The position numbers and the translations under genes were made by a program. 64,000 nt of DNA from Oscillospiraceae bacterium (GTDB lineage Bacteria; Bacillota; Clostridia; UMGS1840): contig SVKD01000007.1 of assembly GCA_015068645.1 (NCBI GenBank), positions 54,834 to 118,833 on the forward strand, written 5' to 3'. The notes under the pieces were generated by a model. It had not been told where the DNA came from. It saw only the letters and a list, made by a program, of their open reading frames with translations, and did not search any database. How positions within the stretch are numbered: the stretch's first letter is position 1; each line of letters begins with the position of its first letter. Of the stretch, positions 7,563-16,385 are shown in pieces.

Positions 7563-8249
7563 ATGTGGCAGTTGGTGCTATCGGCACTTCGGAATGTGGT
7601 ATTCCTTTTCGGATATTTCGCCTCGGGAAGCTTTCCCAAGGCGTTGTCCAAACAGCAGGAGGAAGAGCTTTTCAAAAGATTCAAAGATGGGGACTTGTCG
7701 GCACGGGATGAACTGATTGAATCCAACTTGCGTCTTGTTGCCTATGTGGTAAAAAAGTACCGCAAAGAAAATAAAGACTCCGAAGATTTTATATCCATCG
7801 GTACCATTGGTCTTATTAAAGCGGTCAATTCTTTTAATCCCGATAAAAACATCCGCTTGGCAACCTATGCGGTGCGGTGTATCGAAAATGAAATTTTAAT
7901 GGTGATTCGTGCCGAGAAAAAACTGGTCAATGAGGTGTCGTTGGAAGAACCCATCGGTAAGGATGCGGAAGGAAACGAAATTTCATTGATAGATATCTTG
8001 GCAAACGACGAAGAATCAGTCTTTTTGGAAGCATTAAAAGGTATCCATCAGCAAAAACTCTATGGCGCAATTTCATCCTGTCTTACCAAGCGGGAAAGGG
8101 AGATTATTCTGCTTCGATACGGGCTTTTAGATAAAAATCCAATGCCCCAAAGAGAGGTTGCAAAAAAATTTGGCATCTCACGTTCTTATGTGTCCCGTAT
8201 TGAAAAGCGGGCATTGGAAAAATTAAAAGATGCCTTGCAAGGTGATTAG
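7563..8249 (+). CDS. sigK: RNA polymerase sporulation sigma factor, pro-sigma-K
   Basis: 228 residues with the full sigma-70 layout: region 2 (NLRLVAYVVKKY, DFISIGTIGLIKAVNSF, ATYAVRCIENEI) and region 4 with a terminal helix-turn-helix (REVAKKFGISRSYVSRIEKRALEKL). The first ~20 residues are hydrophobic (LVLSALRNVVFLFGYFA), matching the pro-sequence that tethers sigma-K to the forespore outer membrane until it is cleaved. The gene is continuous, with no skin-type insertion. It directs late mother-cell genes for coat and cortex. AGAGGG lies before the ATG. The terminator follows at once. Confidence 0.93.
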   Translation: MWQLVLSALRNVVFLFGYFASGSFPKALSKQQEEELFKRFKDGDLSARDELIESNLRLVAYVVKKYRKENKDSEDFISIGTIGLIKAVNSFNPDKNIRLATYAVRCIENEILMVIRAEKKLVNEVSLEEPIGKDAEGNEISLIDILANDEESVFLEALKGIHQQKLYGAISSCLTKREREIILLRYGLLDKNPMPQREVAKKFGISRSYVSRIEKRALEKLKDALQGD

Positions 8250-8257
8250 AAAAATGA

Positions 8258-8302
8258 AAAAAAGGAAATCTGAATCAAGGGATTCGGATTTCCTTTTTTG
8301 GT
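8258..8302. terminator. Bidirectional terminator between sigK and acyltransferase
   Basis: AAAAAGGAAATC(T)GAATC pairs with GATTC(G)GATTTCCTTTTT around a four-base loop, with A and T tracts on either side. Confidence 0.88.
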
Positions 8303-9438
8303 TAGCTTTTTGTTTTGACCAATTCTTTGGCATCTGTGGATTTCTTTTTTTGCTTGAATATAGCGGTAATCAGCCATTCCAATGCTTTATAAAGCAAATG
8401 AAGAACTTCAGAAAGCAACAGGGAAGCACACCCTACCAAAAGCACCATCGGGATAAAATAAAGAGCTCTGTGATTTAATGTGGGAGCAACTTTATATAAG
8501 AAAGGATAGAAGATGCAATCTGCAATATAAGACATCAGATATGCACCCAAACATAAATCCGAAAGGTGTGCAAGTGTTTTTTTCACTGGGGTGGGGCATT
8601 TTGTTAAGTTTCTCTGCGAGAAAAACAGAAATACCAAAACAGCCAGTACCAATGCCTGAACACTGTGCCATTCGGTGTAAAGCCCCCAGGAATAGTTGCG
8701 ACCGTAATCCCGATAATAGTTAAAAAGTCCAAACAGACAAGCCGCCACTACAAATAGCAACAGGTTGTAACGTTTTTTCATTTTGATGGGATATTCCCTA
8801 AGGTATGCTCCAATCATATAGTAAGTGACAGGGTATATCATCATCCACCAATCAGGAATCAGTTTCTGATAGGAATCAGAAATGGTGGGATTCATAAACC
8901 AACCGGGTTCCATAAAATTATAAATGTTGGCAATGGTGGGCAGAGCGGATAAACCAATCAAGGTCCAAATCAGTGTTTTCTTTTGTCCTTTTCCTTCCAA
9001 TCCGTGATACATGGTATTTAAAAAGGGAATCAGAAGGAACAACCCGATATACATCTCAATATACCAGGCGTAGTTGGCACCTTTATAATCCAAAATACTG
9101 AAGAGGGTTAGCTGGAAGGTTAGATCATCTCCAAAGTACAGATGTTTGAATATCATGCAGATAATAGCAGATAGGACGTATGTTCCCAATATTTTCACAA
9201 TGCCCAGATAATATCGTTTGGACAGTTTTTTTTGATTGAGAAGATATCCGCTTAACATAATAAATAAAGGAACACAGTAAGAAACTGCACCCCGAAGCAC
9301 TGTAAAGAAGAGCATGGGGATTCCTGACAAATTCACTTCGTAATACCCGGTATATAACCAGAAGTGAATGGCGACCACCGAGAAAAACGCCACAATTCGC
9401 ACAATATCCAGGGCGGTATTACGTTTCAAAATATTCAT
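8302..9438 (-). CDS. Acyltransferase 3 family membrane protein
   Basis: About 379 residues with roughly ten membrane helices. The N-terminal LDIVRIVAFFSVVAIHFW carries the conserved Arg and His of the acyltransferase-3 family, which O-acylates sugars, peptidoglycan or other exported polymers using cytoplasmic acyl donors. SYCVPLFIMLSGYLL and WYIEMYIGLFLLIPFL are further family landmarks. The start at 9438 has AAGGAG seven bases upstream; a longer frame to 9567 lacks such a site. It stands alone, so the acceptor cannot be inferred. Confidence 0.88.
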   Translation of the reverse strand: MNILKRNTALDIVRIVAFFSVVAIHFWLYTGYYEVNLSGIPMLFFTVLRGAVSYCVPLFIMLSGYLLNQKKLSKRYYLGIVKILGTYVLSAIICMIFKHLYFGDDLTFQLTLFSILDYKGANYAWYIEMYIGLFLLIPFLNTMYHGLEGKGQKKTLIWTLIGLSALPTIANIYNFMEPGWFMNPTISDSYQKLIPDWWMMIYPVTYYMIGAYLREYPIKMKKRYNLLLFVVAACLFGLFNYYRDYGRNYSWGLYTEWHSVQALVLAVLVFLFFSQRNLTKCPTPVKKTLAHLSDLCLGAYLMSYIADCIFYPFLYKVAPTLNHRALYFIPMVLLVGCASLLLSEVLHLLYKALEWLITAIFKQKKKSTDAKELVKTKS

Positions 9439-9550
9439 AAGTATTCTCCTTGTGGATAAAAATAATCTCATTGATAAAAATATCATACCATATGTTGGAG
9501 AAGTTATCAAGAGAAATATTAAAAATAGGGGGAAAGTACCTGTTTGTTTT

Positions 9551-10012
9551 GCCCTCTTAGGGTTCAAGCCCCTTCAAAATATAAAAAAACTACCCAAATA
9601 TGGATAGTTTTTTTATATGGTGCGCCTGAAGGGACACGGTCGCTTCGCACCCTATCAGCTTGACGACCCAAGCCTATGGCTTCGGTACCCGTCGTCGCTC
9701 CCAAAAACGGAAAAACGCACACACCGGTGCCTTTTTCTGTCGCTTTTTGCCCTCTTAGGGTTCAAGCCCCTTCAAAATATAAAAAACTACCCAAGGATGG
9801 ATAGTTTTTTTATATGGTGCGCCTGAAGGGACACGGTCGCTTCGCACCCTATCAGCTTGACGACCCAAGCCTATGGCTTCGGTACCCGTCGTCGCTCCAA
9901 AAAGCGGAAAAACGCACACACCGGTGCCTTTTTCTGTCGCTTTTTGCCCTCTTAGGGTTCAAGCCCCTTCAGAATATAAAAAAACTACCCAAATATGGAT
10001 AGTTTTTTTATA

Positions 10013-10030
<18 letters not shown>
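9551..10030. repeat. Tandem repeat (units of 197-198 bp) built from the tRNA-Leu 3' end
   Basis: Two full units start at 9551 and 9749, and a third, partial one starts at 9946 and runs into the tRNA-Leu gene. Each unit has four parts. First is a T-arm-like stretch (GGTTCAAGCCCCTTCA) on the plus strand. Second is a palindromic terminator (AAAACTACCCA...TGGATAGTTTT). Third is TGGTGCGCCTGAAGGGAC, which equals the last 18 bases of the tRNA on the minus strand. Fourth, in the two full units only, is ~115 bp with smaller dyads (GACGAC...GTCGTC). The third unit continues with real tRNA sequence instead. No transposase or convincing coding frame is inside. Confidence 0.85.
9979..10010. terminator. 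Terminator of tRNA-Leu (third copy of the repeat hairpin)
   Basis: AAAAAACTACCCA and TGGATAGTTTTTT flank a short AT loop directly after the encoded CCA of the leftward tRNA. The same hairpin is present in both upstream repeat units. Confidence 0.75.
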
Positions 10031-10095
<65 letters not shown>

Positions 10096-10157
10096 ACATG
10101 CTAAAACAGTATAGCATACTTTTAGGTAGTTGTCAATGTTTTTTCAACGGAAGGATC

Positions 10158-10192
10158 AAAAAAGAGATATCCGACCGGATATCTCTTTTTTG
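10158..10192. terminator. Terminator downstream of clpX
   Basis: A near-perfect palindrome (AAAAAAGAGATATCCG with its complement, two-base loop). It ends the leftward clpX transcript and separates it from the tRNA. Confidence 0.88.
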
Positions 10193-10193
10193 C

Positions 10194-11447
10194 TTATGCG
10201 GATTTAATTACTTTTGGGGGAGTGGTGCCGTTGATGGCATCTTTTGTGATAACCACTTTTTCAATAGTATCGTCTGACGGAGTTTCATACATCACGTCCA
10301 TCAAAGCGTTTTCCACGATGGAGCGAAGGCCGCGGGCACCGGTGTTTCTTTCCTGTGCTTTTGCCACGATTTCGTCCAACGCTTCGGGTTCGAATTCTAA
10401 GTCCACATTATCTAACTGCATCAATTTTTGATACTGTTTGATGACGGAGTTTTTGGGTTCTAACAAAACTCGTAACAGCGCTTCTCTTCCTAATTCTTCC
10501 AATGCTACAATCACTGGAATACGGCCTGCAAATTCAGGAATTAAGCCGTATTTCAATAAGTCTTGGGGAGTGATATCGGCAAGGAGTTTGGATTTATTGT
10601 TGTCTTTTTTAGAAGAAATGGGAGCGTTGAAGCCTAAAGAGGATTCCTTGCTTCTTTTCTCGATAATCTTTTCAATACCGTCAAATGCGCCGCCGCAGAT
10701 GAATAAGATGTTGGAGGTATCAATGGATAAAAAATCCTGATGGGGATGTTTTCTGCCACCCTGAGGAGGAACATTTGCTACTGTACCCTCAATGATTTTT
10801 AACAATGCCTGCTGAACCCCTTCACCGCTGACATCACGGGTAATAGACGGGTTTTCGGATTTTCTTGCAATTTTATCAATTTCGTCAATATAGATGATAC
10901 CTTTTTGTGCTTTTTCAATATCGAAGTCTGCTGCTTGAATCAAGCGTAACAAAATATTTTCCACGTCTTCACCCACATAGCCTGCTTCGGTTAAGGTGGT
11001 AGCGTCGGTAATGGCAAAAGGCACATTTAAGATTTTTGCTAATGTTTGTGCCAACAGAGTTTTCCCTGAACCGGTAGGACCTAAGAGCAACACATTGCTT
11101 TTCTTTAATTCGGTATCATCGTCAGTTTTTTGTTCCTGCACACGTTTATAATGGTTATATACCGCCACGGACAGAGCAATTTTGGCTTTTTCCTGTCCAA
11201 TAACGTATTCATCCAGCTTTGCTTTGATTTCCTTGGGCTTTAAAACGGTGAATACTTCTTTTTCGTCATCCGCTTTCTTTTTGCTTTTTGGGTAACCGAT
11301 GCGATTTCCGGTAATCAGCTCATAACAGCTCATAATACATTCGTCGCAGATGTTTGCGGCGCCACCGGTTACAATCTGATCCACCTCAGCGGTGGATTTG
11401 CCGCAGAAGTAACAAAACTGCTGATCTTCATCTCTTCTGTTAGACAT
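10194..11447 (-). CDS. clpX: ATP-dependent Clp protease ATP-binding subunit ClpX
   Basis: 417 residues, full family length. The N-terminal zinc-binding domain has CYFCGK and CDECIMSC. The AAA+ module follows with Walker [17 protein letters not shown], Walker [11 protein letters not shown], pore-loop GYVGED and sensor regions, then the C-terminal LGFNAPI loop (the IGF-type motif that docks on ClpP) and [10 protein letters not shown]. It unfolds tagged proteins and feeds them to ClpP. The order tig-clpP-clpX in one leftward operon is the classic Firmicutes arrangement. Confidence 0.98.
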   Translation of the reverse strand: MSNRRDEDQQFCYFCGKSTAEVDQIVTGGAANICDECIMSCYELITGNRIGYPKSKKKADDEKEVFTVLKPKEIKAKLDEYVIGQEKAKIALSVAVYNHYKRVQEQKTDDDTELKKSNVLLLGPTGSGKTLLAQTLAKILNVPFAITDATTLTEAGYVGEDVENILLRLIQAADFDIEKAQKGIIYIDEIDKIARKSENPSITRDVSGEGVQQALLKIIEGTVANVPPQGGRKHPHQDFLSIDTSNILFICGGAFDGIEKIIEKRSKESSLGFNAPISSKKDNNKSKLLADITPQDLLKYGLIPEFAGRIPVIVALEELGREALLRVLLEPKNSVIKQYQKLMQLDNVDLEFEPEALDEIVAKAQERNTGARGLRSIVENALMDVMYETPSDDTIEKVVITKDAINGTTPPKVIKSA

Positions 11448-11535
11448 AGTTTACCTGCTTTCCTTTTTGCTTTTCTTTGCTCAGTTTCTTTTGAAAAACA
11501 ATGGCGTAACGCCAAACCGTCACGCCATCCTGTTC

Positions 11536-12117
11536 TTATCTTTTTTCGATCACTTTGTCAATCAGACCGTATGCTTTTGCTTCGGCTGCGGACATAAAGT
11601 TGTCACGTTCGGTATCTTTTTGAATCACCTCTAAGGGCTGACCGGTTCTTTCGCTTAAAATCTGATTTAAGTGGTCTTTCATTTTTAAGATACGTTCTGC
11701 GTGAATTTTAATGTCGGTTGCCTGACCTTGCATACCGCCTAAAGGCTGATGAATCATAATTTCGGAATTGGGCAGGGCCATACGTTTGCCGGGTGCACCT
11801 GCGCTTAACAGGAAAGCACCCATAGATGCTGCCATCCCGATACAGATGGTGGAAACATCGGGTTTTACATACTGCATGGTATCATAAATTGCCATACCTG
11901 CAGTGATGGAACCGCCGGGACTGTTGATATACAGTTGGATATCTTTGTCCGGATCTTCCGCTTCTAAGAACAGAAGTTGAGCAACTACCAAGCTTGCGGT
12001 AGCGTCATTTACTTCATCTGCTAAAAAAATGATTCTGTCTTTTAACAGGCGGGAAAAAATATCATAAGTTCTTTCGCCGCGGCTGGTCTGTTCAACAACA
12101 TAGGGAACTAAACTCAT
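11536..12117 (-). CDS. clpP: ATP-dependent Clp protease proteolytic subunit ClpP
   Basis: 193 residues. The serine protease triad is visible: Ser98 in GMAASMGAF, His123 in MIHQPLGG and Asp172 in [24 protein letters not shown] is the usual N-terminus with axial-loop residues. It forms the tetradecameric barrel that degrades substrates delivered by ClpX. It lies between tig and clpX with short gaps, so one transcript is likely. Confidence 0.98.
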   Translation of the reverse strand: MSLVPYVVEQTSRGERTYDIFSRLLKDRIIFLADEVNDATASLVVAQLLFLEAEDPDKDIQLYINSPGGSITAGMAIYDTMQYVKPDVSTICIGMAASMGAFLLSAGAPGKRMALPNSEIMIHQPLGGMQGQATDIKIHAERILKMKDHLNQILSERTGQPLEVIQKDTERDNFMSAAEAKAYGLIDKVIEKR

Positions 12118-12147
12118 ATTTTAGTCAAATCCTTTCGGGGTGGGGTA

Positions 12148-13677
12148 TTATTCTTCGATTTTTTTGGTTGCAGTTTTTTTAGCAGTGGTGGTTTTTTTCG
12201 CAGGAGCTTTTTTGGGAGCTTCTTCCCCGTCTGCTTTTTTGGTGGTTTTTTTAGTAGCAGTCTTTTTGGGAGCTGCTTCTTTTTCTTCACCGTCTGCTTT
12301 TTTAGTGGTTTTCTTAGCGGTGGTTTTTTTTGCAGGAGCTTTCTTTTCGGTTTCTGCCTTTTTAGCTTCTGCTTCCGCTTTTGCTTCTTCTTCGGAGATT
12401 TCCTGACAAACAGCGTTATCTCTTACGAAATCAACTGCTTTTCTGATGATGATATCTTTTTTCAGATCTTCATCGGGAACGAAATTCGCAATTTTTTCTT
12501 TTTCAATACCGTAGTGTTCGCTTAATTTATCTTTTTCTGCATCTAAGTCAGCGTCAGTTGCTTCGATTTTTTCCTGACGAGCGATTGCTTCCAATACCAG
12601 CATAGATTTTACCTGGATTTCAGCGTTCTGTTTGAACTGACCTAAGTAGGTTGCTTCATCCATACCGGTGTATTTTAAATACATTTCTCTGTTGATACCC
12701 TGCTGCATTAAGCCGTTATCGAAATCTCTTGCTAGCATGTTTACTCTTTCATCAATCATAGCCTGGGGAATATCGATTTCTACGCTATTTGCAATCTGGT
12801 CAACCACTTCATTTTCAAACTGGATGTCTGCACGTTCGGACAGCTGTTTTGCCATTTTTGCTTTGATATCTTCTTTTAATTCCGCTAAGGTATCAAATTC
12901 AGAAACGTCTTTTGCCAGTTCGTCATCAGCTTCGGGAAGTTCTTTTTTGGTAACTTTGTTGATTTTTACTTTAAATTCTGCAGCTTTACCTTTTAATTCT
13001 TCTGCATGGTATTCTTCGGGGAAGGTTACTTTTACTAAAACGTCATCATTGGTGCCGCTTCCGATTAACTGTTCTTCAAAACCGGGGATGAACTGACCGC
13101 TGCCGATGGTTAAATCGAAAGCATCGCCTTTTCCGCCGGGGAATGCAACGCCATCAACAAAACCTTCAAAGTCGATGTTGGCGATATCGCCGTTTTCAAT
13201 ACCTCTGTCTTCTACGGGAACCATTCTGGAATTTCTTTCTCTGATTCTTTCGATTTCAGCGTCAACTGCTTCATCTTTCACAGTATAGACAACTTTTTTC
13301 GCAGTGATACCTTTATAGTTTTCCACAGTTGCAACAGGTCTTACAAACACTTTGAACACAGCGGTGAAACCTGCTTCTTTGGAAATTTCGGGAATATCCA
13401 CATCGGGCTGAGAAACAACATCTAATTTTGCTTCTTTGATTGCTTCTTCATATAATTCGGGCAGGATGGAGTTTACTGCATCGTCAAAGAAAATGCCTTC
13501 TCCGTACATTTTTTCAATCATATTCTTGGGAGCTTTTCCTTTACGGAAACCGGGAAGAGTGATGCTCTTCACATTTTTTCTGTACGCTTTTTCGATGCCT
13601 TCGTTGAATTTTTCAGCACTTACTTTCAGGGAAAATTCAACCTGATTTTTGCCTAAATCTTTGATTTTGATACTCAT
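12148..13677 (-). CDS. tig: Trigger factor with a lysine/alanine-rich histone-like C-terminal tail
   Basis: Residues 1-~425 are a standard trigger factor: ribosome-binding domain with the GFRKGKAPK loop (residues ~43-51), an FKBP-type PPIase domain (GDIANIDFEGFVDG, FPGGKGD, IGSGQFIPGFEEQLIG) and the SurA-like chaperone arms. It then extends about 75-80 residues past the usual end with PAKKTTAKKTTKKADGEE-type repeats, rich in Lys, Ala, Thr and Pro and resembling histone H1 tails. Family members in E. coli and Bacillus stop near 424-432 residues. The tail stays in frame to the stop and appears genuine. Its role, perhaps rRNA or nucleoid binding, is inference. Confidence 0.95.
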   Translation of the reverse strand: MSIKIKDLGKNQVEFSLKVSAEKFNEGIEKAYRKNVKSITLPGFRKGKAPKNMIEKMYGEGIFFDDAVNSILPELYEEAIKEAKLDVVSQPDVDIPEISKEAGFTAVFKVFVRPVATVENYKGITAKKVVYTVKDEAVDAEIERIRERNSRMVPVEDRGIENGDIANIDFEGFVDGVAFPGGKGDAFDLTIGSGQFIPGFEEQLIGSGTNDDVLVKVTFPEEYHAEELKGKAAEFKVKINKVTKKELPEADDELAKDVSEFDTLAELKEDIKAKMAKQLSERADIQFENEVVDQIANSVEIDIPQAMIDERVNMLARDFDNGLMQQGINREMYLKYTGMDEATYLGQFKQNAEIQVKSMLVLEAIARQEKIEATDADLDAEKDKLSEHYGIEKEKIANFVPDEDLKKDIIIRKAVDFVRDNAVCQEISEEEAKAEAEAKKAETEKKAPAKKTTAKKTTKKADGEEKEAAPKKTATKKTTKKADGEEAPKKAPAKKTTTAKKTATKKIEE

Positions 13678-13723
13678 TGTTTTGTTTCCTCCAATTTGCT
13701 TTTCAACAATTATATACTAATCT

Positions 13724-13751
13724 ATTATAACACACATTTCGAAAAAATCAA
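13724..13751 (-). promoter_or_regulatory. Sigma-A promoter of the tig-clpP-clpX operon
   Basis: On the minus strand TTGATT (13746-13751), 16 bp, TATAAT (13724-13729), about 45 bp before the tig ATG. No CtsR-type direct repeat was recognised near it. Confidence 0.65.
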
Positions 13752-13891
13752 GATTTTTTAAAAAATTTTACTATTTTTTGGTATTTTCTAAAAAACTTGC
13801 AAATTGAAGACACAAAAAAGTTTGTTTTTGTGCTTTTTGATAAAAAAATTGACAAAAAAAGAGGGGTGAAAAAATTTTTGACTGAAATTCA

Positions 13892-13920
13892 TTGACAACA
13901 TTCTTGGAACGCGGTATAAT
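13892..13920 (+). promoter_or_regulatory. Sigma-A promoter of PLP lyase gene
   Basis: TTGACA (13892-13897), 17 bp, TATAAT (13915-13920), consensus at all twelve positions. Confidence 0.92.
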
Positions 13921-13986
13921 GAGGGACGAAAAAACGGATTGTTTTTTGGAACAGAATTTGTATGAAAATGAGGTATATAAACAGTG

Positions 13987-15258
13987 ATGGATATGAATTT
14001 TGCTTCTGTTTTGGGAGTATCCGAAGAAACGGTTGCCCGGGTGGAGGCAAGTGAAAAAAAACTGACAAAAGTATTTGAAAAGTTGGAGCGTATTGCTGAA
14101 TACAATCAGGCAAGAGTGCTTCGTGCTTTTTCTGAGTGCCGTATTTCGGACACGCATTTTAATTTTTCTACCGGGTATGGTTACGATGACCACGGTCGTG
14201 ATACGTTAGACCGTCTCTATGCCGAAATTTTTGAATGTGAGGATGCTTTGGTTCGTCACACCATTATTTCGGGTACCCATGCGTTGACCACTGCATTTTT
14301 CGGTGTCCTCCGTCCCGGGGATACCCTCATTTCCGTAACGGGAAGACCTTATGACACTTTAGAGGAAGTAATCGGTATCCGCGGAGAAAATTCCGGTTCC
14401 TTAAAAGAGTTTGGCGTGTCTTACGGAGAAATTCCTCTAAAAGACGGTGCTCCTGATTTGGAAGCTATCCGGAACGGCGTTCCCAAAGGAACCAAAGCAG
14501 TACTGATTCAGCGTTCTAAAGGATATGAAAGCCGTGTGTCTTTATCTTCCGAAGAAATTGGCGAAATCATCAAGGTGGTGAAGGGAATTGACGAGAATAT
14601 TATTGTGATTGTGGATAACTGTTACGGTGAATTTGTCAACACCTCAGAACCCACCAAATACGGTGCTGATTTAGCCTGCGGTTCTCTTATCAAAAATCCC
14701 GGTGGCGGACTGGCTTTAACCGGCGGTTATATTGCAGGAAAACAAAAATATATTGAGCTTTGCGCAATGCGTCTTACTTCCCCCGGATTGGGCAAAGAAG
14801 TGGGGGCGTCTTTGGGGTTAACCCGTTCTATGATTCAGGGGCTTTATTTTGCACCGTTTGTGGTGTGTCAGGCACTAAAAACTGCTGCTCTTTGCGCTCA
14901 GATTTTTAAAGATTCCGGTTACCGTGTAACACCCCAGCCGGAAGAAGATAGAAATTGTATTATTCAGGCAATTGATTTCTTAAAACCCGAAGGCGTTATC
15001 ACATTTTGTAAGGGGATTCAGAAAGGTGCTCCCGTGGATTCCTTTGTTTCTCCAGAGCCATGGGATATGCCCGGTTATCAGGATCAGGTAATCATGGCGG
15101 CAGGTGCTTTTGTGCAGGGGGCTTCCATCGAGCTTTCTGCGGATGCTCCCATCAAGCCGCCTTATACTGCTTTTATGCAAGGTTCTTTATCCTATGGATA
15201 CGGTAAAGCAGGACTGATGCTCACTGTGGAAGAAATGAAGAAAAACGGTTTGATATAA
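13987..15258 (+). CDS. Methionine gamma-lyase family protein (aluminium-resistance / YnbB type, PLP-dependent)
   Basis: About 423 residues of the fold-type I PLP enzyme group annotated as aluminium resistance protein or methionine gamma-lyase family. Seen: YGYDDHGRDTLDRLYAEIF near the start, the aromatic/small-residue PLP pocket IISGTHALTTAFFG, IVDNCYGEF (Asp binding the pyridine nitrogen), and ACGSLIKNPGGG with the PLP lysine. The true substrate is not established for this subgroup. The start may be ATG 13987 or GTG 13984; GAGGT lies 9-12 bases upstream. It is a single-gene unit between its own promoter and terminator. Confidence 0.88.
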   Translation: MDMNFASVLGVSEETVARVEASEKKLTKVFEKLERIAEYNQARVLRAFSECRISDTHFNFSTGYGYDDHGRDTLDRLYAEIFECEDALVRHTIISGTHALTTAFFGVLRPGDTLISVTGRPYDTLEEVIGIRGENSGSLKEFGVSYGEIPLKDGAPDLEAIRNGVPKGTKAVLIQRSKGYESRVSLSSEEIGEIIKVVKGIDENIIVIVDNCYGEFVNTSEPTKYGADLACGSLIKNPGGGLALTGGYIAGKQKYIELCAMRLTSPGLGKEVGASLGLTRSMIQGLYFAPFVVCQALKTAALCAQIFKDSGYRVTPQPEEDRNCIIQAIDFLKPEGVITFCKGIQKGAPVDSFVSPEPWDMPGYQDQVIMAAGAFVQGASIELSADAPIKPPYTAFMQGSLSYGYGKAGLMLTVEEMKKNGLI

Positions 15259-15270
15259 TTTGCTCTAATT

Positions 15271-15303
15271 GAAAAAACAGAGGCTTTGACCTCTGTTTTT
15301 TGT
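15271..15303. terminator. Bidirectional terminator
   Basis: AAAAACAGAGG and CCTCTGTTTTT around a six-base loop, between two converging genes. Confidence 0.88.
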
Positions 15304-15305
15304 TT

Positions 15306-16109
15306 TTATGAATTGCAAAGCTGTTCCAATGTGCCGAAAGTATAACCCATTTCTTTCCATTTGGTTAGTAATTCGTCTAAGATTTCAGCATTGGTTTTTG
15401 AGGTGGAATGAAGCAGAATAATGGCACCGTTATGGGTACGAGGCAGTAATTTTTCCAGTGCTTCATCACGGGTGGGTTGGTTATTCTGTTCCCAATCGGC
15501 ATAAGCTAAGCTCCAGAATATTGTTTTATAGCCCAGTTGTTTTGCTTGCTGCAGGTTTTCGATGTTAAATTTTCCCTGAGGAGGGCGGTAGTATTTGGGC
15601 ATGGGCTGACCTGTGATTTGTTGGTATTTTGTTTCTAATTCGGATAACTCTTTTTTGAAATTTTCGATATTTGATATTTTGGACATATCGGGGTGATGTG
15701 TGGTATGATTTGCCACAATATGACCGTCTTGTACCATTTGTTTGACCAATTCCGGTTTGGTGTCTAAATAGTTTCCTACCAGAAAAAATGCGGCAGGTAT
15801 CTGATGCTTTTTTAGTACTTCCAAAATTTTGGGAGTATACCCTGCTTCGTATCCCGCATCAAAGGTAAGATACATCACTTTTTTTTCGGGAGAACCCAGG
15901 TAATAGGCATCGTATTTTAAAAGCTCTGCCTGACTTCTGTTTCCTACAGGCTGGCTTCCGTTCTGAGAATGAGACAGACCCCAGTCTATATTCATTTTTG
16001 CGGTCGAAATAGCATTGGGGATGACATTACCGACCAATCCGATTGTAACAGTGATTGCCAGTACCAACAGCAGGGCACACATCACTAATTTTTTTAATGA
16101 AATGACCAT
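15306..16109 (-). CDS. Polysaccharide deacetylase, PdaA-like (spore cortex delta-lactam type)
   Basis: An N-terminal membrane anchor (LVMCALLLVLAITVTIGLV) precedes a NodB-type domain: TFDAGYEAGYTPKIL (motif 1, metal Asp), HTTHHPDMS (motif 2, two His), YYRPPQGKFN (motif 3), and a final ILLHSTS motif. The TFDxGYEAGYT form and spacing match PdaA, which de-N-acetylates muramic acid to make muramic delta-lactam in spore cortex. The start is uncertain: ATG 16109 is used, but a GTG at 16130 is in frame, and AAAGGAGG farther upstream precedes a short ATG frame that ends in TTGTGA overlapping that GTG. Confidence 0.88.
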   Translation of the reverse strand: MVISLKKLVMCALLLVLAITVTIGLVGNVIPNAISTAKMNIDWGLSHSQNGSQPVGNRSQAELLKYDAYYLGSPEKKVMYLTFDAGYEAGYTPKILEVLKKHQIPAAFFLVGNYLDTKPELVKQMVQDGHIVANHTTHHPDMSKISNIENFKKELSELETKYQQITGQPMPKYYRPPQGKFNIENLQQAKQLGYKTIFWSLAYADWEQNNQPTRDEALEKLLPRTHNGAIILLHSTSKTNAEILDELLTKWKEMGYTFGTLEQLCNS

Positions 16110-16281
16110 AAAATTTCCAAAGAATTTCACAATGGCTTTTGTCTGCCGAGAAAGGTGACAGACATCCTCCTTTCAAAGAGAATCGTTTATGGTTTTATGA
16201 TATGGTTGTTGTTTTGAAAACAGAACAGAAAAAAGTTAAAAACTTTAAAATATTAAATATTTGTTACAACGTGAAAAAGAA

Positions 16282-16311
16282 TTGACAATGTCTGATGAAA
16301 TGATGTATAAT
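16282..16311 (+). promoter_or_regulatory. Sigma-A promoter of foldase gene
   Basis: TTGACA (16282-16287), 18 bp, TATAAT (16306-16311). Confidence 0.85.
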
Positions 16312-16385
16312 TGTTTTGAAAAATGGTGCAAAAGGAGTTAGTATACCCTTTGCAAATGGTAATTTCAATAAGGAGGATAAATGTT

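Noticed and set aside
9617..10002. Two 62-69 codon frames of nearly the same sequence in the tRNA-derived repeats
   Set aside because: They exist only because the repeat unit is copied; they cross hairpins and tRNA-tail sequence and have no ribosome binding site.
12140..12406. Hydrophobic-looking 88-codon frame opposite the trigger factor tail
   Set aside because: It is the antisense of the Lys/Ala/Thr repeats; poly-Lys codons read backwards give Phe/Leu. No ribosome site or promoter.
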